DNA of 64,000 nucleotides. Origin: Stenotrophomonas maltophilia (GTDB taxonomy: Bacteria > Pseudomonadota > Gammaproteobacteria > Xanthomonadales > Xanthomonadaceae). Of this stretch, positions 25,934 to 34,426 are shown piece after piece. The stretch covers positions 362,888 to 426,887 of the forward strand of contig FOZF01000003.1 of assembly GCA_900113425.1 (NCBI GenBank). The letters run 5' to 3'. Positions within the stretch are counted from its first letter, which is position 1; each line of letters starts with the position of its first letter. The notes beneath the pieces were generated by a model that was given only the letters and a program-made list of their open reading frames with translations, did not search any database and was not told the DNA's origin. Position numbers and translations under genes: made by a program.

Positions 25934-27228
25934 GCGCCCCGGACGAACCGCAGCTGCAGCGCGCGGTCAGCCGCTGGCAGATCGTCGGCCTGTCGATCAA
26001 CGATGTGATCGGCAGCGGCATCTATCTGCTGCCGGCGGCCACCGTCGCCCTGCTGGGCCCCTTCAGCCTGTGGGGCGTGGTCGCCGCCGGCATCGTGGTG
26101 GCCCTGCTGGTGCTGTGCTACGCGCAGGCCGCCAGTTACTTCGATGAACCCGGCGGCAGCTATCTGTATGCCCGCGAAGCCTTTGGCCGCTTCGCCGGCT
26201 TCGAGATCGGCTGGATGATCTGGCTGACCCGTATCAGCTCGGCGGCCGCACTCAGCAATGCGCTGGCCGATGCGGTCGCGCGCTTCTGGCCCTGGGCCGG
26301 GGCCGGAACGGGTCGCCTTGCCGTGATCGTGCTGTCGCTGGGTTTCCTGACCGGCGTGAACATCATCGGCGTGCGCTCGGCGGCCCGCACCGGCATCGTG
26401 CTGGTGATCGGCAAGATGCTGCCGCTGCTGCTGTTCGTGGCCATCGGCGCGTTCTACATCGATCCGCAGCTGGCGTTCTCCGGCCAGCGCCCGGACCCGC
26501 ACGACCTGCAGCGCATGGGCGAGGCGGCGTTGTTGCTGCTGTATGCCTACGCCGGTTTCGAGAACATCCCGGCAGCAGCCGGCGAGTACCGCAATCCCCG
26601 TCGCGACATTCCGTTCGCGTTGATCACCATGATCATCACCGTCACCGTCATCTACGGTGCGGTGCAGGTGGTGGCGCAGGGCACCCTGGCCGGGCTTGCG
26701 TCGTCGCCGACACCGCTGGCCGATGCCGCAGCCGGTTTCGGCGGTGAGGCACTGGCGTTGATACTGACCATCGGCGCGACCATCTCCATTCTCGGCACCA
26801 ACAGCAATACGATGATGATGGGCCCGCGCTTCCTGTTCGCGCTTGCCCGCGATGGCTACGGGCCGAAGATCCTCGCGCAGGTCCATCCGCGCTTCCGCAC
26901 ACCGGCTGCCGCCATCTTCTGCCAGGGGCTGATCGCCCTCGGCCTGGCGCTGTCCGGTTCGTTCGTGCAGCTGGCGCTGCTGTCGATGACCACGCGACTG
27001 TTCGCCTATATCGGAACCGCGGCGGCCGTGCTGGTGCTGGCCAAGCGTTACGCCGACCGGCCAGGCGCACTGAAGCTGCCGGGTGGGCCGCTGATTCCGG
27101 TCCTGGCCCTGCTGCTCTGCCTGGCCCTGTTCGCCAGTGCCAGCTGGCAGAACATCGCCGCCGCACTGGTCGCCTTCGCCATCGGCGCAGTGATCTACAA
27201 ACTGCCGCGCAAGGACGTGGGCGCCTGA
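25930..27228 (+). CDS. APC-superfamily amino acid/peptide permease
   Basis: 432-residue inner-membrane protein with about twelve hydrophobic segments and the APC hallmarks: IVGLSINDVIGSGIYLLPAA in helix 1, EPGGSYLYAREAFG, LLLLYAYAGFENIPAAAGEY in helix 6, and FLFALARDGYGPKIL. No ATG is available near the expected N-terminus. The likely start is TTG 25930, which overlaps the previous stop as TTGA and gives LSAPDEPQLQRAVSRWQIVG. That overlap implies coupled translation with the YkuD protein. Substrate is probably an amino acid or dipeptide released from murein (D-Ala, L-Ala-D-Glu), an inference from neighbours. Confidence 0.85.
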   Translation: MSAPDEPQLQRAVSRWQIVGLSINDVIGSGIYLLPAATVALLGPFSLWGVVAAGIVVALLVLCYAQAASYFDEPGGSYLYAREAFGRFAGFEIGWMIWLTRISSAAALSNALADAVARFWPWAGAGTGRLAVIVLSLGFLTGVNIIGVRSAARTGIVLVIGKMLPLLLFVAIGAFYIDPQLAFSGQRPDPHDLQRMGEAALLLLYAYAGFENIPAAAGEYRNPRRDIPFALITMIITVTVIYGAVQVVAQGTLAGLASSPTPLADAAAGFGGEALALILTIGATISILGTNSNTMMMGPRFLFALARDGYGPKILAQVHPRFRTPAAAIFCQGLIALGLALSGSFVQLALLSMTTRLFAYIGTAAAVLVLAKRYADRPGALKLPGGPLIPVLALLLCLALFASASWQNIAAALVAFAIGAVIYKLPRKDVGA

Positions 27229-27340
27229 TGATCCGCAGCGAGGGGCGCAGGTGGAGGACACCTTCCCTTCACGCGAGCGGACCGGACCGTTAACCGCCAT
27301 GGCGGCATGATCGAAGCTCATCCACCACGGAGCCCGATCG

Positions 27341-27685
27341 ATGAGCCCCGAGTACCAGATCCCCGGCCGCGTGCCGGATGACAGCGCACCGCGCCAGGCC
27401 GTTTCCGACTTCTGGCGCGAGCGTTACACCGCTGAACCCTATTACGACAACCAGCTGTTCTTCGAGGACTACGAGCCGGCCTATCGCATCGGCCACGCTG
27501 CCCGTGCGCAGGACATGATCCGTGCGTACGAAGAGGTGGAAGCCGAACTCGAGTCACGCTGGGCGAGCGAGCGCGGCAAGAGCCGGCTGGAGTGGGCGCA
27601 GGCCCGCAATGCCGTCCGCCGGGGCTGGGAAGAAGCGGTCAACCTCGACCAGCGCCTGGACCGGGGCGTCCCGCGCGGCACCTGA
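27341..27685 (+). CDS. Hypothetical cytoplasmic protein, 114 residues
   Basis: Not recognised by function. Start ATG 27341 has GGAG eight bases upstream. The protein is acidic, then basic, with many aromatics in YYDNQLFFEDYEPAYRIGHA followed by a helical, charged half (AYEEVEAELESRWASERGKS). No signal peptide or membrane segment. Small proteins of this pattern occur in other Xanthomonadaceae as I recall, but no role is known to me. It follows the murein-peptide operon by 112 bases and may be independent. Confidence 0.65.
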   Translation: MSPEYQIPGRVPDDSAPRQAVSDFWRERYTAEPYYDNQLFFEDYEPAYRIGHAARAQDMIRAYEEVEAELESRWASERGKSRLEWAQARNAVRRGWEEAVNLDQRLDRGVPRGT

Positions 27686-27702
27686 TGGCACGCCCCGCTG
27701 CG

Positions 27703-27764
27703 GCCGGCTCATGCCCGGCTGTCCTTCGGCACTGCGGCAAAGCCGGGCATGGTCCCGGCTCTGC
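27703..27764. repeat. Diverged SMAG-like inverted pair
   Basis: Imperfect palindromic copies at about 27703-27720 (GGCCGGCTCATGCCCGGCT) and 27741-27764 (AGCCGGGCATGGTCCCGGCT) lie between convergent genes. They resemble SMAG elements that have lost the intact GTAG head. Confidence 0.55.
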
Positions 27765-27776
27765 GCAATTCAGGCG

Positions 27777-28226
27777 TCAGTCCTGTTCCGGCAGCGGCGG
27801 CACGGCCTGACCCCGTACATTGCCGCCATTGGCGGCGATCAGGTCGCGGGTGTTCTTCTGCACCGCGACAGCGCCGAACAGGGCAAGTGCGTAGGCCATT
27901 GCGTAGAAGCCCTTCTCGCTCAACAGCAACGTGGCATTCCACAGGCCCACCAGCAACAGCAGCAGCGCCGACAGCAGGGCGAACCAGCACAGCGCGTAGT
28001 ACAGGCCGCTGACCGGGATGCCTTCCACGCGGTCGCGCACGCTCTTCTGCAGCGATACCGCCGCAAACAGGCCATACAGCAGCAACGCCAGGTAGTAGCC
28101 CTTCTCGTTCAGGGCCATTTCGGCGTTGAACAGGCCGATCAGATAAGCCACCGCGCCAAGCAGCAGCGCCACCCAGGAAGCGGCGACGAAGGCGGGAGAT
28201 GGCTTGTGGGTCGGAACAGTGTGCAT
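27777..28226 (-). CDS. YiaA/YiaB-family inner-membrane protein
   Basis: 149 residues with two copies of the YiaAB unit: [20 protein letters not shown]...[26 protein letters not shown] and [20 protein letters not shown]...[26 protein letters not shown]. Each copy has two hydrophobic helices around a conserved EKG[YF]Y turn, four helices in all. Function of the family is unknown. Start ATG 28226 gives a short hydrophilic N-terminus before the first helix; a longer start would run into the intergenic region. Confidence 0.85.
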   Translation of the reverse strand: MHTVPTHKPSPAFVAASWVALLLGAVAYLIGLFNAEMALNEKGYYLALLLYGLFAAVSLQKSVRDRVEGIPVSGLYYALCWFALLSALLLLLVGLWNATLLLSEKGFYAMAYALALFGAVAVQKNTRDLIAANGGNVRGQAVPPLPEQD

Positions 28227-28395
28227 TGCAGATCCTTGGCAGACAGACGGGCATGCATTGCCCGGGCGTGCCCACCCTAGACGATCCGCCTCACGTCGCA
28301 CAGGGGGTAGCAGGACCTTCGGGCCACGACGGTCACACCCGCAGTGGTATACAAGGGAACGCTTGGCCATCCGCGTCCCCGCCCTGGAGATTCCC

Positions 28396-29580
28396 ATGAC
28401 CCGAACGCCCCTGCTGCTTGCCCTCGGCCTGGCGCCGATTCTCGCCACCACTGCCTGCAACGCCGCCGATCCTGCATCCAGCACTGCCGGTACTGCCGCC
28501 ACCGCTGCTGCGCCGGCTACGGCTGCGGCCGCAACCGACCGCCGGCCGTTCACCGCCACGGAAGTCAGCCGTTTCGATCAACCGTGGGCAATGACCTTCC
28601 TGCCCGATGGCAGTCTGCTGGTCACCGAAAAGCGCGGCAAGCTGCAGCACCTGGACGTGGCCAGCGGCCAGAAGCATGAGATCACCGGCGTGCCGAAGGT
28701 CGCCTATGGTGGCCAGGGGGGCTTTGGCGACGTCATCCTGCATCCGGACTTTGCCCGCAACCAGGTGATCTACCTCAGCTATGCCGAGGAAGGCACGCTG
28801 GATACCCGCGGCGCCGCCGTGGCCCGCGCCACGCTCGCCCTGGACGCCGATGGCGGTGGCCAGCTCAAGGATGTAAAGGTGATCTGGCGACAGACACCGA
28901 AAGTCAGCGGGCAGGGCCACTACGGTCACCGCCTGGTGTTCGGTCCGGACGGCAAGCTCTGGATCAGCTCCAGCGAACGGCAGAAGTTCGACCCCGCGCA
29001 GGACATGGGCGGCAACCTCGGCAAGATCATCCGCCTCAACGACGATGGCAGCCTGCCGGCGGACAATCCGTTCGCGTCACAGGGCGGCGTGGCTGCGCAG
29101 GTGTGGTCGCTCGGCCATCGCAACATTCTGGGCATGGCCTTCGATGCCAACGGCAAGCTGTGGGCGCATGAGATGGGGCCGGCGGGCGGAGACGAACTGA
29201 ACCTGATCGTGCGGGGCGCCAACTACGGCTACCCGGTGGTCTCCAACGGCGACCACTACGACGGCCGGCCGATTCCCGACCATGACACGCGCCCGGAGTT
29301 CGCCGCGCCGAAGGTGACCTGGACGCCGGTCATCTCGCCTGCGGGCTTTGTCATCTACAGCGGCACCCTGTTCCCGCAGTGGAAGGGCAGCGGCTTCATC
29401 GGCGGCCTGTCCTCCACATCGCTGGTGCGCGTGGCCTTCGAGGGCGACAACGCGCGCGAGGCGGAACGCTTCAACATGGGTGAGCGCATCCGTGAAGTGG
29501 AACAGGGGCCCGATGGCGCGCTGTGGCTGCTTGAAGATGGCAGCAAGGCGCGCCTGCTCAAGCTCACGCCGAAGACCTGA
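28396..29580 (+). CDS. PQQ-dependent soluble sugar dehydrogenase family protein (YliI/Asd-like)
   Basis: 394-residue exported protein. The N-terminus is a signal sequence ending [10 protein letters not shown], so it may be a lipoprotein. An Ala/Thr linker leads to a six-bladed propeller of the soluble glucose dehydrogenase family: [24 protein letters not shown] blade 1 (here [20 protein letters not shown]), [15 protein letters not shown] loop, [52 protein letters not shown] and [14 protein letters not shown]. coli YliI oxidises aldose sugars with PQQ. Conserved His and Arg positions around the cofactor are present. The sugar substrate is unknown. Monocistronic. Confidence 0.85.
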   Translation: MTRTPLLLALGLAPILATTACNAADPASSTAGTAATAAAPATAAAATDRRPFTATEVSRFDQPWAMTFLPDGSLLVTEKRGKLQHLDVASGQKHEITGVPKVAYGGQGGFGDVILHPDFARNQVIYLSYAEEGTLDTRGAAVARATLALDADGGGQLKDVKVIWRQTPKVSGQGHYGHRLVFGPDGKLWISSSERQKFDPAQDMGGNLGKIIRLNDDGSLPADNPFASQGGVAAQVWSLGHRNILGMAFDANGKLWAHEMGPAGGDELNLIVRGANYGYPVVSNGDHYDGRPIPDHDTRPEFAAPKVTWTPVISPAGFVIYSGTLFPQWKGSGFIGGLSSTSLVRVAFEGDNAREAERFNMGERIREVEQGPDGALWLLEDGSKARLLKLTPKT

Positions 29581-29625
29581 TCAGGCAACGCAGGGTGGCG
29601 GGCCAGAGCCCGTCACCCTGCACGC

Positions 29626-30150
29626 TCACTGGATGGTGATGACCTTCACTTCGGTCCGGGTGCAGGCCGCATCAAGGCACTGGCCGCTCAACCACACCTG
29701 GCCATCGCCGATCATCACGCCCTGCTGGTTGACGAACACCTTGCCGAAATCCTGTGCGGACACCGCCTTGACCACGGCCGGCGTGATGATCTTCTCGTAG
29801 CTGCGCTGGAATTCGCCCGGTCCGGCGATCGTCTTTCCGCCGCTGATGTTCAACGGAAAACGTACTTCCTCGACGACCGCCGCGCGATCACCGCCGACCA
29901 CCGCCGTTCTGAAGGCATTGAAGACCTTCTCGTACTGCGCCGCATCACCGAGCAGTGTCTCGATGCGCGCGCGCGCATCGTCCGTCTGTTCGCTCGCGGG
30001 TGCCGCCGGTGCTGCCGGTGCTGCCGGTGCTGCCCGCACGGGTTCGGCCGCCGGCGCGGCAGCGGGCGTTGCCTCCGGCGCCGTCGGCGGCGCCGGCTGG
30101 GCACAGGCTGCCAGCAGCAGCGCGGGGGCAAGGAAAGCACTCTTGCGCAT
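29626..30150 (-). CDS. Lipoprotein of unknown function
   Basis: 174 residues with a lipobox LLLAACAQ (Cys about residue 17), a 40-residue Ala/Pro linker encoded partly by three copies of a nine-base unit (about 30005-30031), and a C-terminal domain of about 110 residues (FNAFRTAVVGGDRAAVVEEV, RFPLNISGGKTIAGPGEF, QQGVMIGDGQVWLSGQC) with two Cys near the end. The domain has the feel of an NTF2/SnoaL-like cone, but that is a guess. Start ATG 30150 gives the lipoprotein signal. Convergent with the sugar dehydrogenase. Confidence 0.7.
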   Translation of the reverse strand: MRKSAFLAPALLLAACAQPAPPTAPEATPAAAPAAEPVRAAPAAPAAPAAPASEQTDDARARIETLLGDAAQYEKVFNAFRTAVVGGDRAAVVEEVRFPLNISGGKTIAGPGEFQRSYEKIITPAVVKAVSAQDFGKVFVNQQGVMIGDGQVWLSGQCLDAACTRTEVKVITIQ

Positions 30151-30182
30151 GGACAGGCTCCGTCGGATCACGGACTCCGATG

Positions 30183-30302
30183 GTAGCGCCGGGCCATGCC
30201 CGGCGTGTTTGCCATGGGTGACGACGCGCACACCCACAGCGATGGTAGCGCCGGGCCATGCCCGGCGTGTGGGTGACGACGCCGGGCATGGCCCGGCGCT
30301 AC
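30183..30302. repeat. Cluster of three SMAG-type REP palindromes
   Basis: Two plus-oriented identical copies (30183-30205 and 30245-30267) and one inverted copy (30280-30302). The last ends ten bases from the bglX stop codon. The two direct copies share longer flanking sequence (GTGGGTGACGAC-like), suggesting a recent local duplication. Confidence 0.9.
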
Positions 30303-30311
30303 CGTTCCCGT

Positions 30312-32486
30312 TCAGCCCTTCAGCAGTTCGAACTGCACCGGCTCACCGGCCGCTGACGATGCGCACACCCACAACTCGAACAGGCCCGGCTCGGCACGCA
30401 GCACGCCATCGCGACCGGTGAATGCCAACTGCTCGCGATGCAGGGTGAACACCACGTCGGTCGATTCGCCCGGCTGCAGCGCGACCTTGCGGAAGTCCTT
30501 CAGCTCGCGCACCGGTCGCACGCGGCTCGCCACGCGGTCATGGATGTACAGCTGCACCACTTCCTCGCCGGCCACGGCACCGGTGTTGGTCAGTGTGGTG
30601 GTGATGGTCAGGGTATCGTCCCAGCCCAGCTGTGCCGTGCTGAGCTGCGGCACGCCATAGGCGAAGGTGGTGTAGCCGATGCCATGGCCGAACGGATACA
30701 GCGGCTCGTTGGGAATCTCGCGCCAGCGTGCCTTGAACTCCGACATCGTCGGCAGTTCGGGGCGGCCGGTACGCGGATGGTTGTAGAAATACGGCTGCTG
30801 GCCGGACACCTGCGGGAAGCTGACCGGCAGGCGGCCGGACGGGCTGTAGTCGCCGAACAGCACATCGGCCACCGCATGGCCGGTCTGCGTGCCCAGGTAC
30901 CAGGTGACCGCCACGGCCTGCGCATTGCGCACCGCACCCTGCAGGGCCAGCGCGCGGCCATTGCGCAGCAGCACCACCAGCGGCTTGCCGGTCATCGCCA
31001 CCGCCTCGGCCAGTGCCTGCTGCGCCGGCGGCAGGGTGATCTCCACGCGCGACTGCGCCTCGCCGCTGTAGCGCTGCGGTTCGCCCAGCGCCAACACCAC
31101 CACGTCGGCACGCAGCGCAGCCGCCACGGCTGCTTCGGTGCCCCCCGGGATCGCGGTTTCCAGATCGCAGCCGGGCACGATCTCCAGCAGCGATGCGTCA
31201 CCGATGGCGGCACGCACGCCGGTTTCCAGGTCCACATAACGCTGCTTGTCGCCGAACAGGGTCCAGCAGCCTTCGATGTTTTCGCGGTCCTGCACGAACG
31301 GGCCGATCAGCGCGATCTTCTGCCCGGTCTTCTGCAGCGGCAGCACGTTGTCACGGTTGTTCAGCAGCACGATCGAACGGCGCGCGGCATCGCGCGAGAG
31401 CTCATCATGTGCGGCGATGTGCGAGCCGTCTGCTTCGCGCGCCGGGTCCAGCGACCGGTACGGGTCGTCGAACAGGCCGATGGTTTCCTTCAGCCACAGG
31501 ATGCGGCGCACGCCCTCATCCAGCACCGCCATCGGCACCTCGCCGCTTTCCACCAGGCCCGGCAGGTGCTCGGCATAGAAGCCGCTCTGCATGCTCAGGT
31601 CCAGGCCGGCGGTGAAGGCCTTGGCGGTGGCGTCGCGATCATCGGAGGCGTAGCCGTGCGCCACCAGTTCCATGTCGGCGGTGTAATCGGAAATCACCAC
31701 ACCCGGGAACTTCCACTCGCCGCGCAGGATGTCGGTGAGCAGTTCGGCATTGGCGCTGGCCGGCACGCCGTTGATGTCGTTGAACGAGGACATCACCGTG
31801 ATCGCACCGGCATCGAAGGCCGCCTTGAACGGCGGCAGGTGCACGTCGCGCAGGGTCTGCGGCGAGATGTCCACCATGTTGTATTCCATGCCGGCCATCA
31901 CTGCGCCATAGGCGGCGAAATGCTTGGGCGTGGCCAGCAGCGAATCGGCGGCACGCAGGTCGCTGCCCTGGAAGCCGCGCACACGGGCGGCGGCGAAGGC
32001 ACAGCCCAGCACCACGTCCTCGCCTGCGCCTTCGGCGCCACGGCCCCAGCGCTGATCGCGGGCGATGTCCACGGCCGGCGCATAGGTCCAGTGCAGGCCG
32101 GCGGCGGTGGCCTCGACCGCGGTGGCGCGGGCGGTGCGCTCGGCCAGGTCCGGCTCGAAGCTGGCGGCCTCGCCCAGCGGGATCGGGAACACGGTGCGCA
32201 TGCCGTGGATGACGTCGGCAGCGAGGATGACCGGGATGCCCAGCCGGCTCTCCTCGGTCGCGACCTGCTGGATGCGGCGGCCCAGCTCGGCGCCGACCCC
32301 GTTGAACAGCGAGCCGACCTTGCCCTCGCGCACCTGCTGCAGCACCTGGTCGGCATTGCGCACGTTGGCTTCCGGGTTCACGTCCGGGGCGAACGGGCGG
32401 ACCATGTCCGCGAAAACACCCAGCTGGCCGACCTTTTCCTCGACGGTCATCTGGGCAATGAGGGATTCGATGCGTTCGGAGGCCAC
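30312..32486 (-). CDS. bglX: Glycoside hydrolase family 3 beta-glucosidase
   Basis: 724-residue GH3 enzyme. The N-terminal barrel runs to about residue 340, with VILAADVIHGMRTVFPIPLG and the nucleophile Asp267 in FPGVVISDYTADMEL. The alpha/beta sandwich follows (IALIGPFVQDRENIEGCWTL) and a C-terminal fibronectin-III-like domain (EVVQLYIHDRVASRVRPVRE). The best start is GTG 32486, with AAGGA seven bases upstream, and directly follows a LacI-type operator. Unlike typical periplasmic BglX there is no signal peptide, so a cytoplasmic enzyme acting on imported oligosaccharide is inferred. No sugar transporter gene lies next to it in this window. Confidence 0.88.
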   Translation of the reverse strand: MASERIESLIAQMTVEEKVGQLGVFADMVRPFAPDVNPEANVRNADQVLQQVREGKVGSLFNGVGAELGRRIQQVATEESRLGIPVILAADVIHGMRTVFPIPLGEAASFEPDLAERTARATAVEATAAGLHWTYAPAVDIARDQRWGRGAEGAGEDVVLGCAFAAARVRGFQGSDLRAADSLLATPKHFAAYGAVMAGMEYNMVDISPQTLRDVHLPPFKAAFDAGAITVMSSFNDINGVPASANAELLTDILRGEWKFPGVVISDYTADMELVAHGYASDDRDATAKAFTAGLDLSMQSGFYAEHLPGLVESGEVPMAVLDEGVRRILWLKETIGLFDDPYRSLDPAREADGSHIAAHDELSRDAARRSIVLLNNRDNVLPLQKTGQKIALIGPFVQDRENIEGCWTLFGDKQRYVDLETGVRAAIGDASLLEIVPGCDLETAIPGGTEAAVAAALRADVVVLALGEPQRYSGEAQSRVEITLPPAQQALAEAVAMTGKPLVVLLRNGRALALQGAVRNAQAVAVTWYLGTQTGHAVADVLFGDYSPSGRLPVSFPQVSGQQPYFYNHPRTGRPELPTMSEFKARWREIPNEPLYPFGHGIGYTTFAYGVPQLSTAQLGWDDTLTITTTLTNTGAVAGEEVVQLYIHDRVASRVRPVRELKDFRKVALQPGESTDVVFTLHREQLAFTGRDGVLRAEPGLFELWVCASSAAGEPVQFELLKG

Positions 32487-32499
32487 CGGCAGTCCTTGA

Positions 32500-32527
32500 T
32501 GAAAACGTTTACAAGCCCGGCATTCTA
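32500..32527 (-). promoter_or_regulatory. bglX promoter with LacI-family operator-like palindrome
   Basis: TGAAAACGTTTACA at 32500-32513 has a perfect AAACGTTT core with the central CG typical of LacI/GalR operators. A -10-like TAGAAT (minus strand, 32527-32522) places the transcription start near 32515, so the operator covers the first transcribed bases and could act as a roadblock. The regulator is not in this window. Confidence 0.6.
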
Positions 32528-32614
32528 GCGATCCCGGGCCATTTGGCGAGAGGTTTCGGCATTCAGTTTCATCCACCAGCGGGGTCCGTACGGTCCCGCG
32601 GGCGGCACGGCAGC

Positions 32615-33886
32615 TTACTCCGAGCGGGCCGACTGGCGCTGCCCGGCCATCAACATGGCGTCGCTGGACGCCTGGAACACCCTCAGACCGAAGGCCGGCA
32701 GGATCGCCAGCAGATGGTCGAAAATGTCCGACTGCACGGCCTCGTACTCCGCCCAGGCGGTAGTGCGGGTGAAGCAGTACAGCTCCAGCGGCAGGCCCTC
32801 GGTGGTCGGTTGCAGCTGGCGCACCAGCAGGGTCATGTCGGTGTGGATGCCCGGGTGACTGCGCAGGTAGCGCTCCACATAGGCCCGGAACGTGCCCAGA
32901 TTGGTCACCCGGCGGCTGTTCACGTCCGCCACGCCCTGCTCGCGCAGGCGCCCGTTCCACTGCCCCAGCTCCTGCTCCTTGTCGCGCAGGTAGTCGCGCA
33001 GCAGGGCGAACTCACCGAGGAAGGCCAGGTCGCCCTCGTCCAGGAAGCCGACGCTGTGCTGGTCCAGGTACAGCGCGCGTTTGATGCGGCGGCCACCGGC
33101 CTCCTGCATGCCACGCCAGTTCTTGAACGACTCGGTCACCAGCTTCTTGGTCGGGATGGTGGTGATGGTCTTGTCGAAGTTCTGCACAGTGATGGTGTGC
33201 AGGGCGATGTCGATGACGTCACCATCGGCGTTCTGGCTCGGCATCTCGATCCAGTCGCCGATGCGCACGCGGCCATCGCCACTGATCTGCACGCTGGCCA
33301 CCAGCGAGAGGATGGTGTCCTGGAAGATCAGCATCAGCACGGCCGTGGCCGCACCCAGGCCGGTCACCAGCGGGCCCAGTGCCACGCCCAGCAGGGTGGA
33401 GATGATCGCCAGGCCGGCCGCCACGAAGATCACGATCTTGACCACCTGCAGGTAGCCCTTGATCGGCTTGTTGCGCGCATCCGGCTTGCGCTCGTACAGG
33501 CTGTTGGCCGCATCCAGCGCATGCGAGAAGGCCAGCGAGACGGTCAGCACCGCCCACACGATGCACAGCTTGACGATGACGCTGACCAGCCCCGGAGGCA
33601 GATCGGGAATGAGGGTGATGCCAGAGGCGATCACCTGGCTGGGCACCACGTTGGACAACCGCGAGATGACCCGCATCAGATGGCTGCCACGCCCGGATTC
33701 GGAACCAGGCAGGCGCTGCAGCAGACGGCGCAGGCCGCGCACCAGGATGCGCTTGGTCACCCAGTTGGCCAGGCCCGCCGCGAGCAGCAGGGCCGAAATC
33801 ATCAACGCCAGGTAGGCGCCGGGATAGGGTTCCAGTGTGTTCTGCAGCCGTTCCATCCACTGTACCGCCACCACCGCATCCACCAT
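32615..33886 (-). CDS. Mechanosensitive ion channel, MscS family (YbdG/MscM-like)
   Basis: 423-residue inner-membrane protein. Hydrophobic helices occur at about residues 22-45, 97-120 and 150-170, followed by the pore-lining and MscS core segment TLLGVALGPLVTGLGAATAV then DTILSLVASVQISGDGRVRI and the beta domain GDVIDIALHTITVQNFDKTI. The long C-terminal region (RRIKRALYLDQHSVGFLDEG, LYCFTRTTAWAEYEAVQSDI) matches the YbdG subgroup rather than the small MscS. YbdG opens in response to membrane tension during osmotic downshock. Start ATG 33886 has an AGGAG site. Confidence 0.88.
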   Translation of the reverse strand: MVDAVVAVQWMERLQNTLEPYPGAYLALMISALLLAAGLANWVTKRILVRGLRRLLQRLPGSESGRGSHLMRVISRLSNVVPSQVIASGITLIPDLPPGLVSVIVKLCIVWAVLTVSLAFSHALDAANSLYERKPDARNKPIKGYLQVVKIVIFVAAGLAIISTLLGVALGPLVTGLGAATAVLMLIFQDTILSLVASVQISGDGRVRIGDWIEMPSQNADGDVIDIALHTITVQNFDKTITTIPTKKLVTESFKNWRGMQEAGGRRIKRALYLDQHSVGFLDEGDLAFLGEFALLRDYLRDKEQELGQWNGRLREQGVADVNSRRVTNLGTFRAYVERYLRSHPGIHTDMTLLVRQLQPTTEGLPLELYCFTRTTAWAEYEAVQSDIFDHLLAILPAFGLRVFQASSDAMLMAGQRQSARSE

Positions 33887-33948
33887 CAGTCGTCTCCTGT
33901 TTCAGTCATATCGCATGAAGTTGCCGGCCACCGGCCGACATTGCTGTT

Positions 33949-34302
33949 TCAGCCGCGTTCGCGCTCGATGATCACGCCGACCGCGCGCGCGCCGCGCACC
34001 GCTCCCGGCTTGCTCAGCTTCAGCCGCAGCCAGCGCACATCGAACTCGTCGAGCACGATCTGCGCGCAACGCTCGGCCAGGGTCTCGACCAGGCCGAACT
34101 CCGATTCGCGCACGAACTGCTCCAGCCGCTTGCTGACCGCCTTGTAGTTGAGGGTATGGGCGATATCGTCGGTCGCTGCCGGGCGCCGGTTGTCGAAGCC
34201 CATCTCCAGGTCGAACACCAGGTCCTGCCGGATACGCCGTTCCCAATCGTAGATGCCGATCAGGGCGTCGATCGTCAGCCCCTCGATGAAAACCTTGTCC
34301 AT
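33949..34302 (-). CDS. folB: Dihydroneopterin aldolase
   Basis: 117-residue enzyme of folate synthesis, converting 7,8-dihydroneopterin to 6-hydroxymethyl-dihydropterin and glycolaldehyde, and epimerising at C2'. The sequence has the family hallmarks: DKVFIEGLTIDALIGIYDWE at the N-terminus with the catalytic-site Glu, NYKAVSKRLEQFV, the conserved LVETLAERCAQIVL with active-site Glu, and LKLSKPGAVRGARAVGVIIE with the conserved Lys. Complete length. Divides the tsaD and MscS genes on the same strand; 62 bases separate it from the latter. Confidence 0.92.
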   Translation of the reverse strand: MDKVFIEGLTIDALIGIYDWERRIRQDLVFDLEMGFDNRRPAATDDIAHTLNYKAVSKRLEQFVRESEFGLVETLAERCAQIVLDEFDVRWLRLKLSKPGAVRGARAVGVIIERERG

Positions 34303-34426
34303 TGCGGTTACCAGCCGGAAAACAGGCGGTCATGGTAACGGGACCGAACCACCGCTGCCTGAAACGACCGGATCCCGGCACGTCCGCCGCTACGGTCGCA
34401 GCCTGTGTGGATGGGTGCGTCGCGGG

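Noticed and set aside
30005..30031. Short tandem repeat that might be a CRISPR-like or phase-variable array
   Set aside because: Three copies of a nine-base unit inside the Ala/Pro linker of a lipoprotein gene. The unit is a multiple of three, so slippage would not switch the frame; there are no spacers.
30438..32528. 696-codon plus-strand frame opposite bglX
   Set aside because: Antisense shadow; bglX on the minus strand has complete GH3 domains and a better start.
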